64,000 bases of DNA from positions 1,240,001 to 1,304,000 of the forward strand of contig NZ_CP042306.1 in the NCBI RefSeq assembly GCF_007859635.1. The letters run 5' to 3'. A program made the position numbers and the translations under genes. The stretch comes from Sphingomonas panacisoli. Lineage in GTDB: Bacteria > Pseudomonadota > Alphaproteobacteria > Sphingomonadales > Sphingomonadaceae. How positions within the stretch are numbered: the stretch's first letter is position 1; each line of letters begins with the position of its first letter. Below, piece by piece: positions 35,305 through 43,712 of this stretch. The notes under the pieces were generated by a model. It was not told the DNA's origin. It made no database searches and was given only the letters and a program-made list of their open reading frames with translations.

Positions 35305-35550
35305 ATGCGTTTCAAGAACCTGTCCGTCGCCGCAGCGGCACTGGCGATGACCGCGACACCGGCCTTGGCCGCGCCGGCCAACCCGGCTTCGTCGCTCTCC
35401 GTAGCGAAATCGGTGCGTGCGTCGAGCCCGAGCGGGAAGTCGAACAAGCTGGCCGGTAGCGCGATCATTCCGGCGGTGTTGGCACTCGGGATCGTCGCGG
35501 GTGGCGTGATCATCGCAGTCAGCGACGACAACAAATCGAAGAGTCGGTAA
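35305..35550 (+). CDS. Small exported/membrane protein, EcfG-promoter driven
   Basis: This 81-residue protein has a signal peptide (MRFKNLSVAAAALAMTATPALA), a Ser/Lys-rich linker and one hydrophobic segment near the C-terminus (AIIPAVLALGIVAGGVIIAV). It ends with a charged tail (SDDNKSKSR). A good ribosome site (AAGGAG) precedes the ATG. The promoter at 35242-35266 matches the general-stress sigma factor consensus, and three phased repeats lie just upstream. It looks like a stress-induced inner-membrane or envelope protein. I do not recognise a functional family. Confidence 0.75.
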   Translation: MRFKNLSVAAAALAMTATPALAAPANPASSLSVAKSVRASSPSGKSNKLAGSAIIPAVLALGIVAGGVIIAVSDDNKSKSR

Positions 35551-35553
35551 AGC

Positions 35554-36459
35554 TCAGGCGCGGGGCTCGCGCTTCCTGATCAACCCTTCCTGCGCGACGC
35601 TGGCGACCAGTCGGCCGTCGCGCGTGAAGATGCTGCCCCGGTTCATGCCCCGGCCGTGCCCCGCCCACGGGCTGTCCATCGCGTAAAGCAGCCACTCGTC
35701 CGCGCGGAAGTCCTCGTGGAACCACATGGCGTGGTCGAGGCTGGCGGTCTGCATCCCCGGCGTCATCCAATTGACGCCGTGCGGCATCATGCTTGTCGCC
35801 ATAAGGCCCATGTCGCTGGCATAGGCCAGGATCGCGCGATGCATCGCGGTGTCGTCGCCCAGCGGTGCGAGCGCTTTGATCCAGCTATAGGTCACCGGAT
35901 CGCGCTTGGTCGGTGAGAACCAGTTGCGCGGGTGTAAAGGCCGGACGTCGATCGGGCTTTTCCAGTTGAGGAAGCGTTTGCGATGCTCCTCGGGCATGTG
36001 CTGCGACGCTTCGACGCGCAATTCGCTTTCGGATTTCAGCTCTTCGGGCGGCGGAATGTCGGCGGGGAAGGCGTCCTGATGGTGCAGTCCGTCCTCGGCG
36101 ACCTGGAAACTCGCCGCCATGTTGAGGATCGGTTGGCCGTTCTGCGTCGCGATCACGCGACGCGTCGCGAAGCTCTTACCGTCGAAATCGCGCACCACGC
36201 GATAGACGATCGGCAATGCGTCATCGCCGGCGCGCATGAAGTAAGCGTGGAGCGAATGCGCGTCCTTGCCCTCGGCAGATCGTTGCGCAGCTTGCAGCGC
36301 TTGGCCGATTACCTGGCCGCCGAACACACGTCCGCGTCCGCCGGGCAGCTTCATGCCGCGATAGAGATCGGTGTCGAGTTCCTCGACGTCGAGCAAGGTC
36401 ACAAGTCCCGAGACCAGTTCCTCGGGCGTATGCAGCGGGCGATATTCGTCTTCAGCCAT
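35554..36459 (-). CDS. Acyl-CoA thioesterase II (TesB-type)
   Basis: This 301-residue double hot-dog thioesterase has YRGMKLPGGRGRVFGGQVIGQALQA in the first half and the TesB-typical SLDHAMWFHEDFRADEWLLY in the second, including the conserved Asp of the catalytic triad. It hydrolyses acyl-CoAs in the cytoplasm and can relieve CoA trapping. Its ATG 36459 overlaps the stop of the upstream beta-type acyl-CoA dehydrogenase (TGATG), so it is the last gene of a minus-strand operon beginning at the esterase. The 3' end is four bases from the convergent small gene. Confidence 0.92.
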   Translation of the reverse strand: MAEDEYRPLHTPEELVSGLVTLLDVEELDTDLYRGMKLPGGRGRVFGGQVIGQALQAAQRSAEGKDAHSLHAYFMRAGDDALPIVYRVVRDFDGKSFATRRVIATQNGQPILNMAASFQVAEDGLHHQDAFPADIPPPEELKSESELRVEASQHMPEEHRKRFLNWKSPIDVRPLHPRNWFSPTKRDPVTYSWIKALAPLGDDTAMHRAILAYASDMGLMATSMMPHGVNWMTPGMQTASLDHAMWFHEDFRADEWLLYAMDSPWAGHGRGMNRGSIFTRDGRLVASVAQEGLIRKREPRA

Positions 36460-37586
36460 CAATAACCGGCGTTACGCGCGATCTTGTCGGCATGGAAGTT
36501 CGCATCGCCGAACATCTCGGCGAGAACGCGCTGGCGCTTCATGTAGAAACCGATGTCGAATTCGTCGGTCATGCCGATCCCGCCGAACATCTGCACGCCC
36601 TCCTGCACCGCCAACATCGTCGCGAGCCCGGCTTGCGCCTTGGCGACCGACACGGCTTCGTCGGCGCGGTCGGACCCCGTATCGAGCATCTGCGCAGCAC
36701 GGAGCGTGGCGGCGCGGGCGACTTCCATCTCCGAATAGAGATGCGCGGCGCGGTGCTGGAGCGCCTGGAAGGTGCCGATCAGCACGCCGAACTGCTTGCG
36801 CTGCTTGAGATACTCGACCGTCATGTCCATCGCGCCGCCGCCGACGCCGAGTAATTCGGCGGACGCGCCCGTTCGGCCGGCGCGTAGCAGGCGGTTGAGC
36901 GGATCGCGACCGGCATCGACCTCGCCGATCACGGCGTCGGCGGTGACCTCCACGCCGTCGAACTCGAGGCGCGCGGCTAGCGAGGAGTCGGCAAGGCGCT
37001 CGGCTTCGGCGGACAGGCCGGCGGCGCCCTTATCGACCGCGAACAACGTCACGCCGTTCTCATCGTCGGCCGATCCTGCGGTGCGCGCGGCGACGATGAT
37101 CAGGTCGGCGACGTGGCCGTGGCTGACGAACTGCTTCTTGCCGGTCAGCTTGAACCCGTTGCCCGAGCGCTCTGCCTTCAGCGCGACCGAATCGCGGAAC
37201 TTGGCCTGCTCGTCGATCGCCAGCGCTGCAACGGTCTCGCCCGCGACGATGCCGGAGAAGTATTTCGTGGCCTGCGCGGTGCCCTTCAGCGCCTCGACCG
37301 CCGCGACCGCCGTCGCGAGAAAAGGGGAGGGCGACAGGTTGCGGCCGATTTCCTCGAGCACGACGCCCGCCTCGACATGGCCGAGCCCGAGTCCGCCCTG
37401 ATCCTCGCCGATCAGGATGCCGGTGAAGCCCATCTCCGCGAACGATTTCCACAGATCGCGGCTGAACCCGGTCTGGTCGTTCGCGTCACGCAGCGCACGC
37501 ATGTGTTTGACGGGCGCGGAATCGGCGATGAAGTCGCGCGCCGTGTCGCGGAGCATCGTCTGATCTTCGTTGATGTAGAGGGGCAT
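36459..37586 (-). CDS. Acyl-CoA dehydrogenase, beta-type subunit of a pair
   Basis: This 375-residue short acyl-CoA dehydrogenase homologue has INEDQTMLRDTARDF at the N-terminus, VEYLKQRKQFGVLIGTFQALQHR, and the C-terminal FGGIGMTDEFDIGFYMKR. It is paralogous to 21388-22461. It follows its alpha partner (37679-38863) after a class A palindromic repeat and is coupled to the TesB thioesterase by TGATG. Probably both subunits are needed for one FAD enzyme. The substrate is unknown. Confidence 0.9.
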   Translation of the reverse strand: MPLYINEDQTMLRDTARDFIADSAPVKHMRALRDANDQTGFSRDLWKSFAEMGFTGILIGEDQGGLGLGHVEAGVVLEEIGRNLSPSPFLATAVAAVEALKGTAQATKYFSGIVAGETVAALAIDEQAKFRDSVALKAERSGNGFKLTGKKQFVSHGHVADLIIVAARTAGSADDENGVTLFAVDKGAAGLSAEAERLADSSLAARLEFDGVEVTADAVIGEVDAGRDPLNRLLRAGRTGASAELLGVGGGAMDMTVEYLKQRKQFGVLIGTFQALQHRAAHLYSEMEVARAATLRAAQMLDTGSDRADEAVSVAKAQAGLATMLAVQEGVQMFGGIGMTDEFDIGFYMKRQRVLAEMFGDANFHADKIARNAGY

Positions 37587-37595
37587 TCTTTACTC

Positions 37596-37678
37596 CGTCG
37601 CCCCGGCGAAGGCCGGGGCCGCTGGGTTGTGTGGATGCTGCGATCACGCAGCGGCCCCGGCCTGCGCCGGGGCGACGG
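37596..37678. repeat. Paired palindromic repeat, class A
   Basis: CGTCGCCCCGGCGAAGGCCGG and GCGCCGGGGCGACGG ends. It lies between alpha and beta subunits of the second acyl-CoA dehydrogenase pair, the same place as 21292-21374 in the first pair. Confidence 0.9.
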
Positions 37679-38863
37679 TCATTTGTCCGGCAATTCCAGG
37701 ATCCGCTTCGAAATGATGTTGAGCTGCACCTCGCTGGTCCCGCCCTCGATCGAGTTCGCCTTGGTGCGCAGCCACGCGCGCGGGCCGGCGCCGTTGGTCG
37801 AGCGCTCGCTTTCCCACTCCAGGGCGTCCGAACCGCCTGCCGCCATCATCAGTTCGTGGCGCGACTTGTTCAGTTCGGTGCCGTAATATTTCATCATCGA
37901 CGGCTGGGCGGGGTGCGCCTTGCCGGCTTTGAGGTCGTCGATGAACTTCTCCGACATGGCGTTGAACGCCTTTGCCCGTACCTCGAACAGCGCGATCTGC
38001 GCGCGGAGCAGCGGGTCGGCGAGCGTGCCGTCGTCGGCGGTCCCGATCGTCTTCTTCGCGCCGTCGAGCAGCGGATTGCCGCCCGCCGAGCCGAGCCCCA
38101 TGCCGCTGATCATCTCACGCTCATGGCCGAGCAGATATTTGGCGACGTCCCAACCCTTATTCTCTTCGTAAACAAGGTTTTCCTTGGGAACCTTCACATT
38201 GTCGAAGAAGGTTTCGCAGAACGGCGAATAGCCGGAAATCAGCAGGATCGGCTTGGTCGAGACGCCTTCGGAGGCCATGTCGAACAGCACGAAGCTGATC
38301 CCCGCCTGCTTGACCGACTTGTCGGTGCGGACGAGGCAGAAGATCCAGTCGGCATAGTTGGCGTAGCTGGTCCACACCTTCTGCCCGTTGACGAGATAAT
38401 GGTCGCCCTTGTCCTCGGCCGAAGTCTGCAGGCCCGCGAGGTCCGACCCCGCGCCCGGCTCCGAATAACCCTGGCACCAGCGGATTTCGCCGCGTGCGAT
38501 CTTGGGCAGATGGTCGAGCTTCTGTTCCTCGGTGCCGTACTTCAGCAGCGCCGGGCCGAGCATCGAAATACCGAACGAATTGAGTGGGTTGCGCGCCCGA
38601 ATTCGCTGCATTTCTTCGCGCAGGATCTTGGTCTCGGCCGGCGACAGTCCGCCGCCGCCATATTCCTTCGGCCAGTCGGGCACGGTCCAGCCGCGCGCGC
38701 CCATCTTGTCCATCCATTCCTTCTGCGCCGGTGTCAGCATCGACTGATCGCGGCCGCCCCACACGGCGTCCTTGTCGCTGCGCACTGGCTCGCGCATCTC
38801 GGCGGGGCAATTCGCCTCCAGCCAGGTGCGCGTGTCGGCGCGGAAGGTGTCGAGGTCGGTCAT
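37679..38863 (-). CDS. Acyl-CoA dehydrogenase, alpha-type subunit of a pair
   Basis: This 394-residue FAD-dependent enzyme is clearly paralogous to 20079-21287: WCQGYSEPGAGSDLAGLQ, YLVNGQKVWTSYANYAD, SPFCETFFDNVKVPKENLV. The C-terminal motif is IEGGTSEVQLNIISKRIL, again with Gly at the medium-chain catalytic Glu position and Glu one place earlier. Its start overlaps the amidase stop (ATGA), so amidase, alpha and beta subunits and thioesterase form one operon. It probably introduces a double bond next to a CoA thioester in a branched or cyclic side chain; this is inference from the heteromeric family. Confidence 0.92.
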   Translation of the reverse strand: MTDLDTFRADTRTWLEANCPAEMREPVRSDKDAVWGGRDQSMLTPAQKEWMDKMGARGWTVPDWPKEYGGGGLSPAETKILREEMQRIRARNPLNSFGISMLGPALLKYGTEEQKLDHLPKIARGEIRWCQGYSEPGAGSDLAGLQTSAEDKGDHYLVNGQKVWTSYANYADWIFCLVRTDKSVKQAGISFVLFDMASEGVSTKPILLISGYSPFCETFFDNVKVPKENLVYEENKGWDVAKYLLGHEREMISGMGLGSAGGNPLLDGAKKTIGTADDGTLADPLLRAQIALFEVRAKAFNAMSEKFIDDLKAGKAHPAQPSMMKYYGTELNKSRHELMMAAGGSDALEWESERSTNGAGPRAWLRTKANSIEGGTSEVQLNIISKRILELPDK

Positions 38864-40251
38864 TGCATTACTCCGTGCGCCAGCCGTGCGACGGCGATGG
38901 CGGTGTGGTCTTTCAGGGTATCGGCGATCGCCTGGACGCCGATCGGCAGGCCGTCCGGGTCGGTTCCGATCGGGAAGCTCGTCGCGGGCAGCATGGGGAA
39001 GGTCGCGAGGCCGGGGAAAGCGAACTGCAGTCCGAACGGGGTGGCGTCGCCGTTGATGTCGAGCGTTCGCTGAATCAGCGGCGTATCGTCATGCGCGAAC
39101 GCGGTGACGCCGAGTGTCGGCGCGATCACCGCGTCGTAACTCTTGAACAGCGCGTTCCACGCCCGCTTGTTGCGCGCCTGTTCGTCGCGCAGGTCGAACC
39201 ATTCGATCAACGTCGTCGGCGCCGATCCGTCCTGCGGCACGCCCCGCGCGATCGTGATGTTGAGCATTTTCATGTAGTTGCGCTGCTGGGCGTCGAGATC
39301 GGGGATCAGGTCGCTGGTGCGATCGACCGCCATGCCGAGATCATGGAGCGCGTCCGCCAACCGGTCGAGCGCGTCGGCGATCGGCGCGGCGACCGTCGCG
39401 TTGGGATGGCTGTTGAGGACCAGCACGTGATAGCCGCTCGCCGGGCGATTGTCGGACTGCGCCAGCGGATGGTCGGCGAGGATATCGAGCGCGAGCGCCA
39501 GATCGTCGGGATTGCGCGCCAGCGGTCCGATCACCGACAATTCGCCCGGCGCGCCGTCGGTGCCGGGGAAGTGATGCCCGACCCGGCTCAGCGCGGCGAA
39601 GGTCGGCTTGTGGCCCCACACGCCGTTAAAGGCGGCCGGCACGCGGATCGACCCGCCGATATCGCTGCCCATTTCCAGCGGTACCATGCCCGACGCCAGC
39701 GCTGCCGCCGATCCGCCCGACGACCCGCCGGCGACGCGGCCGGGGTGATGCGGGTTGTTGGTGCGGCCGTAGACAGGGTTGTTCGATTGCAGGTCGGCGA
39801 GCAGCGGCGGGACGTTGGTCTTGCCCAGGATCACCGCGCCCGCCGCCTTCAACCGCTTGACCGCGACCGCATCGTCCTGCGGCACGAAATCGCGCGCCGC
39901 CTCCAGCCCCCAAGTCGTCGGCAGTCCCGCGACGTCGAAGCTTTCCTTGACCGTCATCGGCACGCCGAGCAGCGGCGCGGTCTCGCCCGCGGCCAGCCGC
40001 TTGTCGGCCTCGCGCGCCTGATGCCGCGCACGGTCGAAATCGCGCACCACGACCGCGTTGATCGGCCCGTCGCGCGCCTCGATCCGCGCGATCGCCGCCT
40101 CGCATTCGAGCAAGGCGGTGGTTTCGCCCGCACGGATCGCCGCGGCGGTTTCGATCGCGGATTTATCCGTCGTCCCGGCGAAGGCCGGGACCGCCGTGTT
40201 GCTCGATCCTCCAGCGGCCCCGGCCTGCGCCGGGGCGACGGACACTACCAT
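38860..40251 (-). CDS. Amidase (amidase signature family) with repeat-derived N-terminus
   Basis: This 463-residue amidase signature enzyme has the catalytic Lys in VPMTVKESFD, the Gly/Ser-rich GRVAGGSSGGSAAALASG with the cis-Ser, and the nucleophile Ser in SDIGGSIRVPAA. It hydrolyses an amide or, in some members, an ester. The first about 30 residues ([20 protein letters not shown]) are encoded by a class A palindromic repeat at 40168-40241, and no other start codon lies between the repeat and the conserved domain. The start overlaps the stop of the upstream fadJ-like gene (TGATG). An amide or lactam-like substrate for this island is therefore possible. Confidence 0.9.
   Translation of the reverse strand: MVVSVAPAQAGAAGGSSNTAVPAFAGTTDKSAIETAAAIRAGETTALLECEAAIARIEARDGPINAVVVRDFDRARHQAREADKRLAAGETAPLLGVPMTVKESFDVAGLPTTWGLEAARDFVPQDDAVAVKRLKAAGAVILGKTNVPPLLADLQSNNPVYGRTNNPHHPGRVAGGSSGGSAAALASGMVPLEMGSDIGGSIRVPAAFNGVWGHKPTFAALSRVGHHFPGTDGAPGELSVIGPLARNPDDLALALDILADHPLAQSDNRPASGYHVLVLNSHPNATVAAPIADALDRLADALHDLGMAVDRTSDLIPDLDAQQRNYMKMLNITIARGVPQDGSAPTTLIEWFDLRDEQARNKRAWNALFKSYDAVIAPTLGVTAFAHDDTPLIQRTLDINGDATPFGLQFAFPGLATFPMLPATSFPIGTDPDGLPIGVQAIADTLKDHTAIAVARLAHGVMQ
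40168..40241. repeat. Paired palindromic repeat, class A, inside the amidase coding region
   Basis: CGTCGTCCCGGCGAAGGCCGG and CTGCGCCGGGGCGACGG ends flank a short spacer. It is in frame and translated as the amidase N-terminus. Confidence 0.88.
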
Positions 40252-42278
40252 CAGAATTTCTCCCCGGCTTCGGCCTTGCGCTTCAGTAGCGGCGCGACCG
40301 GCACACCGTTCTTCTCCAGCCCTGCGACGACCTTGTCCAACCCGACGGTGTTCGCCCAGAACATCGGCCCGCCGCGATAGACCGGCCAGCCATAGCCGTA
40401 GATCCACACGACATCGATGTCCGACGCGCGCTGCGCCATGCCTTCGTCGAGGATCTTCGCGCCCTCGTTGACCATCGGGTAGAGCAACGCGCCGATGATC
40501 TCGTCGTCGGTATAGTCGCGCCGCGCCTGGTTCGACTTCGACCGGAACTCCTCGATGATCTCGGCGACTTCGGGCGAGGGCGACGGATTGCGGTTCTCGT
40601 CGTAATCGTACCAGCCCTTCTTGGTCTTCTGCCCCCAGCGACCCTTGGCGGCGAGTGCGTCGCGGATCGTCTCGATCCGGTTGGGGTCGCGGTGCCAGCC
40701 GATATCGACGCCCGCGAGGTCGCTCATCTGGTACACGCCCATCGGCATGCCGAAATCGGTCAGCGCCTTGTCGATCCGCTCGGGCGGGACGCCCTGCATC
40801 AGCATCGTGTTGGCCGGGCCGCCGCGCTGCGACAGCATGCGGTTGCCGATGAAGCCGGGACACACGCCCGAGACGACCGCGACCTTGCCGATCGGCTTGG
40901 CCAGCGCCATCACCGTCGCCAGCACGTCGGGCGCGGTCTTGGCGCCGCGGACGACCTCCAGCAGTTTCATGACGTTGGCCGGCGAGAAGAAGTGCATGCC
41001 GATCACGTCGCCCGGGCGGCTGGTAACGTCGGCCATTTCGTTGACGTTGAGATAGGACGTGTTGGACGCCAGGATCGCGCCTTGCTTGGCGATGCCGTCG
41101 AGCTTGCCGAACAGCTCCTTCTTGACGTCCATATTCTCGTAGATCGCCTCGATGATGAGGTCGCAATCGGCGAGGTCGTTCAGGTCGAGCGTCGGGATCA
41201 GGATCCCCATCATCGCCTCGACCTTTTCCTGGGTGAAGCGGCCTTTCTTGGCGGAATTCTCGTAATTCTTGCGGATGACGCCGACGCCGCGGTCGAGCGC
41301 TTCCTGTGCGGTCTCGACGATCGTCACCGGGATGCCGGCGCTCAGGAAGTTCATGCTGATCCCGCCGCCCATCGTGCCGGCGCCGACCACGCCGACCTTG
41401 GCGATCTTGCGCAGTTGGGTGTCGGCGGGGATGTCGTCGACCTTGGCGGCCTGACGTTCGGCGAAGAACATGTAGCGTTGGGCGGCGGATTGCGTGCCCA
41501 TCATCAGCTTCATGAATTCGTCGCGTTCGATCGCGATGCCGTCGGCGAAGGTGCCGGTCGTGGACGCCTCGACGCAGCGAATGTTGGCCGCCGGCGCGTC
41601 GAAGCCGCGGAACTTGCGGGCGTTGGCCTTCTTGAATTCCTCGACCGCGGCGGGATCGGCGGCCGCGGTCTTTTCCGACGCGCGGGGCAGGGGGCGCGTG
41701 TCCGCGACTTCGCGGGCGAAGGCGATCGCGTCGGCCTCCAGGCTGTCCTCGCCGACGATCCTGTCGATCAGCCCTGCCTCGTGCGCCGCCTTGGCCGAGA
41801 TTGGGTCACCGGTCGCGGTCATTTGCAGCGCGAGCTTCACGCCGGCGATGCGCGGGATGCGCTGCGTGCCGCCCGCGCCGGGGAGCAGCCCGAGCTTGAC
41901 CTCGGGCGTGCCGATCTTCGCCGACGGGACCGCGACGCGATAGTGACAGCCCAGCGTCACCTCGCACCCGCCGCCCAGCGCAGTGCCGTGGATCGCGGCG
42001 ACCACCGGCTTGTCCGATGCCTCGATCATGTCGATGACGGTGCCCAGACCCGGTCCCTGCATCGGCTTGCCGAATTCGGTGATGTCGGCGCCGGCGAAGA
42101 ACGTGCGCCCGTCGCAGCGGATCACCATCGCCTTGATGCTGGCGTCGGCGACGCCTTCCTTGATCCCCGCTTCCAGCCCAGATCGCACCGCCGCGCCGAG
42201 CGCGTTGACCGGCGGATTGTTCGAGACGATGACGAGCACGTCGTCATGGCGTTCGGTGCGGATCGGGCTGGTCATCAT
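40251..42278 (-). CDS. Bifunctional enoyl-CoA hydratase / 3-hydroxyacyl-CoA dehydrogenase (FadJ/FadB alpha-like)
   Basis: This 675-residue multifunctional beta-oxidation protein has an N-terminal crotonase domain (residues about 1-190) with the oxyanion-hole segment [14 protein letters not shown] and [20 protein letters not shown] 3-hydroxyacyl-CoA dehydrogenase begins with [12 protein letters not shown] near residue 300 and ends with [12 protein letters not shown]. It hydrates enoyl-CoA and oxidises the 3-hydroxy product. AGGAGAGA precedes two ATGs (42278 and 42275); either may be used. It is coupled to the amidase downstream. No thiolase gene is visible in the window. Confidence 0.94.
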   Translation of the reverse strand: MMTSPIRTERHDDVLVIVSNNPPVNALGAAVRSGLEAGIKEGVADASIKAMVIRCDGRTFFAGADITEFGKPMQGPGLGTVIDMIEASDKPVVAAIHGTALGGGCEVTLGCHYRVAVPSAKIGTPEVKLGLLPGAGGTQRIPRIAGVKLALQMTATGDPISAKAAHEAGLIDRIVGEDSLEADAIAFAREVADTRPLPRASEKTAAADPAAVEEFKKANARKFRGFDAPAANIRCVEASTTGTFADGIAIERDEFMKLMMGTQSAAQRYMFFAERQAAKVDDIPADTQLRKIAKVGVVGAGTMGGGISMNFLSAGIPVTIVETAQEALDRGVGVIRKNYENSAKKGRFTQEKVEAMMGILIPTLDLNDLADCDLIIEAIYENMDVKKELFGKLDGIAKQGAILASNTSYLNVNEMADVTSRPGDVIGMHFFSPANVMKLLEVVRGAKTAPDVLATVMALAKPIGKVAVVSGVCPGFIGNRMLSQRGGPANTMLMQGVPPERIDKALTDFGMPMGVYQMSDLAGVDIGWHRDPNRIETIRDALAAKGRWGQKTKKGWYDYDENRNPSPSPEVAEIIEEFRSKSNQARRDYTDDEIIGALLYPMVNEGAKILDEGMAQRASDIDVVWIYGYGWPVYRGGPMFWANTVGLDKVVAGLEKNGVPVAPLLKRKAEAGEKF

Positions 42279-42289
42279 TCTCTCCTGTT

Positions 42290-42367
42290 GTGCTCCTGCG
42301 AAAGCAGGAGCCCAGGGCCTCAAGCGACGGCCCATGTGACTCTGGGCTCCTGCTTTCGCAGGAGCAC
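42290..42367. repeat. Paired palindromic repeat, class C
   Basis: GTGCTCCTGCGAAAGCAGGAGC and its mirror copy flank a short spacer. It lies between the esterase gene and the fadJ-like gene of the same strand. Confidence 0.9.
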
Positions 42368-42369
42368 GG

Positions 42370-43590
42370 TTAGGTTAGGGCGCTGTAGATCAGCGTCTTC
42401 AGCTCGCGCCGGATCGGATAGGTGTTCGAGGGGCTCATCTGCGTCATGAACACCATGCTGAGCTTCTCGACCGGGTCGATGAAGAACGCGGTCGAAAACA
42501 TCCCGCCCCAATAATATTCGCCGACCGATCCCTGTACCATGCCGGGCGCGAGGTCCTTCATCACCGCGAAACCGAGCCCGAACCCGGTCCCCGCCAGGGC
42601 TGCCTCGCTGAATAGCGAGCGCGACATGGTGGCGAGGTCCGAATTCCCGGGCAGGTGGTTGATCGTCATCAGCTCGATCGTCTTGCGGCCGACCAGCCGC
42701 ACACCGTCGAGTTCGCCGCCGTTCAGGCACATCTGACAGAAGCGGTTATAGTCGAGCGCGGTCGATACCAGCCCGCCGCCGCCCGACAGGAAGGGTGGTG
42801 TCTTCGCCCATCCGCTCTCCGCGCCGCGATCGTACATGATCCGGCCCTTGCCCGGCACGAAGGTGTAGCAGTCGGTCAGCCGGTCGATCTGGCCCGCCGG
42901 GACGCTAAAACCGGTATCCACCATTTTGAGCGGCTCGAAGATGCGCATGCGGAAGAACTCGTCGAGCGTCATCCCCGACACGCGCTGGATCACCGCGCCG
43001 AGCACATCGGTCGACACCGAATAATTCCATGCATCACCCGGCGAGAATTCGAGCGGTATCTGGGCGAGCTTGCCGATCCATGCGTCGAGATCGTGCCCGG
43101 CGTGCCAATCGTCCATCTTCTCGTGGCGGTATTGCGCATCGACGTTGGTGCGATTTTGGAAGCCATAGGTCAGGCCTGACGTGTGACGGAGCAGATCGAC
43201 CATTCGCATCGGCTGCGCGGTCGGCTTGGTTTGGAACGGCACGCGCCCGCCACCGGCCTCGAACACGCCGAGCCCGTTGAATTCGGGCAGCACGTGATGG
43301 ACCGGGGTGTCGACCGCGACGAGTCCTTCTTCGACCAACATCATGAAGGCGATCGACGTGATCGGCTTGGTCATGCTGGCGATGCGGAACAAAGACCCTT
43401 CGTCGAGCGCCTTGCCGCCTTCGCGCGCCGCGCCTTGGCTCGACAGATGGACGATTTCGCCGTCGCGCGCGACCAGCAACTGGGCATTGGCGAGCTTGCC
43501 CGAATCGAGGTACCGATCCTTCAGGAAGGTGTCGATCCGATTGAGCCGCGTGGCGTCGCAGCCATGCTTTTCGGGCGCTTTCATCAACAT
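42370..43590 (-). CDS. Serine hydrolase, beta-lactamase/EstB-type esterase
   Basis: This 406-residue class C beta-lactamase-fold hydrolase has no signal peptide. The SxxK motif is in [12 protein letters not shown] (nucleophile Ser and general-base Lys). [12 protein letters not shown], the Y-S-V tyrosine motif in [13 protein letters not shown] and [10 protein letters not shown] replace the KTG box, as in EstB-type esterases. It probably cleaves an ester in the cytoplasm rather than a beta-lactam. It is the first gene of the minus-strand operon that continues with fadJ-like, amidase and dehydrogenases, and is divergent from an acyl-CoA synthetase. Confidence 0.88.
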   Translation of the reverse strand: MLMKAPEKHGCDATRLNRIDTFLKDRYLDSGKLANAQLLVARDGEIVHLSSQGAAREGGKALDEGSLFRIASMTKPITSIAFMMLVEEGLVAVDTPVHHVLPEFNGLGVFEAGGGRVPFQTKPTAQPMRMVDLLRHTSGLTYGFQNRTNVDAQYRHEKMDDWHAGHDLDAWIGKLAQIPLEFSPGDAWNYSVSTDVLGAVIQRVSGMTLDEFFRMRIFEPLKMVDTGFSVPAGQIDRLTDCYTFVPGKGRIMYDRGAESGWAKTPPFLSGGGGLVSTALDYNRFCQMCLNGGELDGVRLVGRKTIELMTINHLPGNSDLATMSRSLFSEAALAGTGFGLGFAVMKDLAPGMVQGSVGEYYWGGMFSTAFFIDPVEKLSMVFMTQMSPSNTYPIRRELKTLIYSALT

Positions 43591-43712
43591 CGCTCTTCCA
43601 TACCCTCGTTTCTAATTACGACTCTCTATTGCCTTGAGCGGCGCGCGAATCAACTCTAACGTTACCGGAAATCGAGCGGCGGCAAACCGCCGAACAGATA
43701 GACGGAGAGCAT

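Noticed and set aside
12342..38863. Steroid degradation cluster
   Set aside because: Paired acyl-CoA dehydrogenases fit, but no KshA/B, HsaA-D, ring-cleavage dioxygenase or side-chain aldolase/thiolase was found.
40252..41166. N-terminal extension of the amidase frame by about 300 codons
   Set aside because: The extension is an out-of-frame reading of the fadJ-like gene; the ATG at 40251, coupled to the fadJ-like stop, is the real start.
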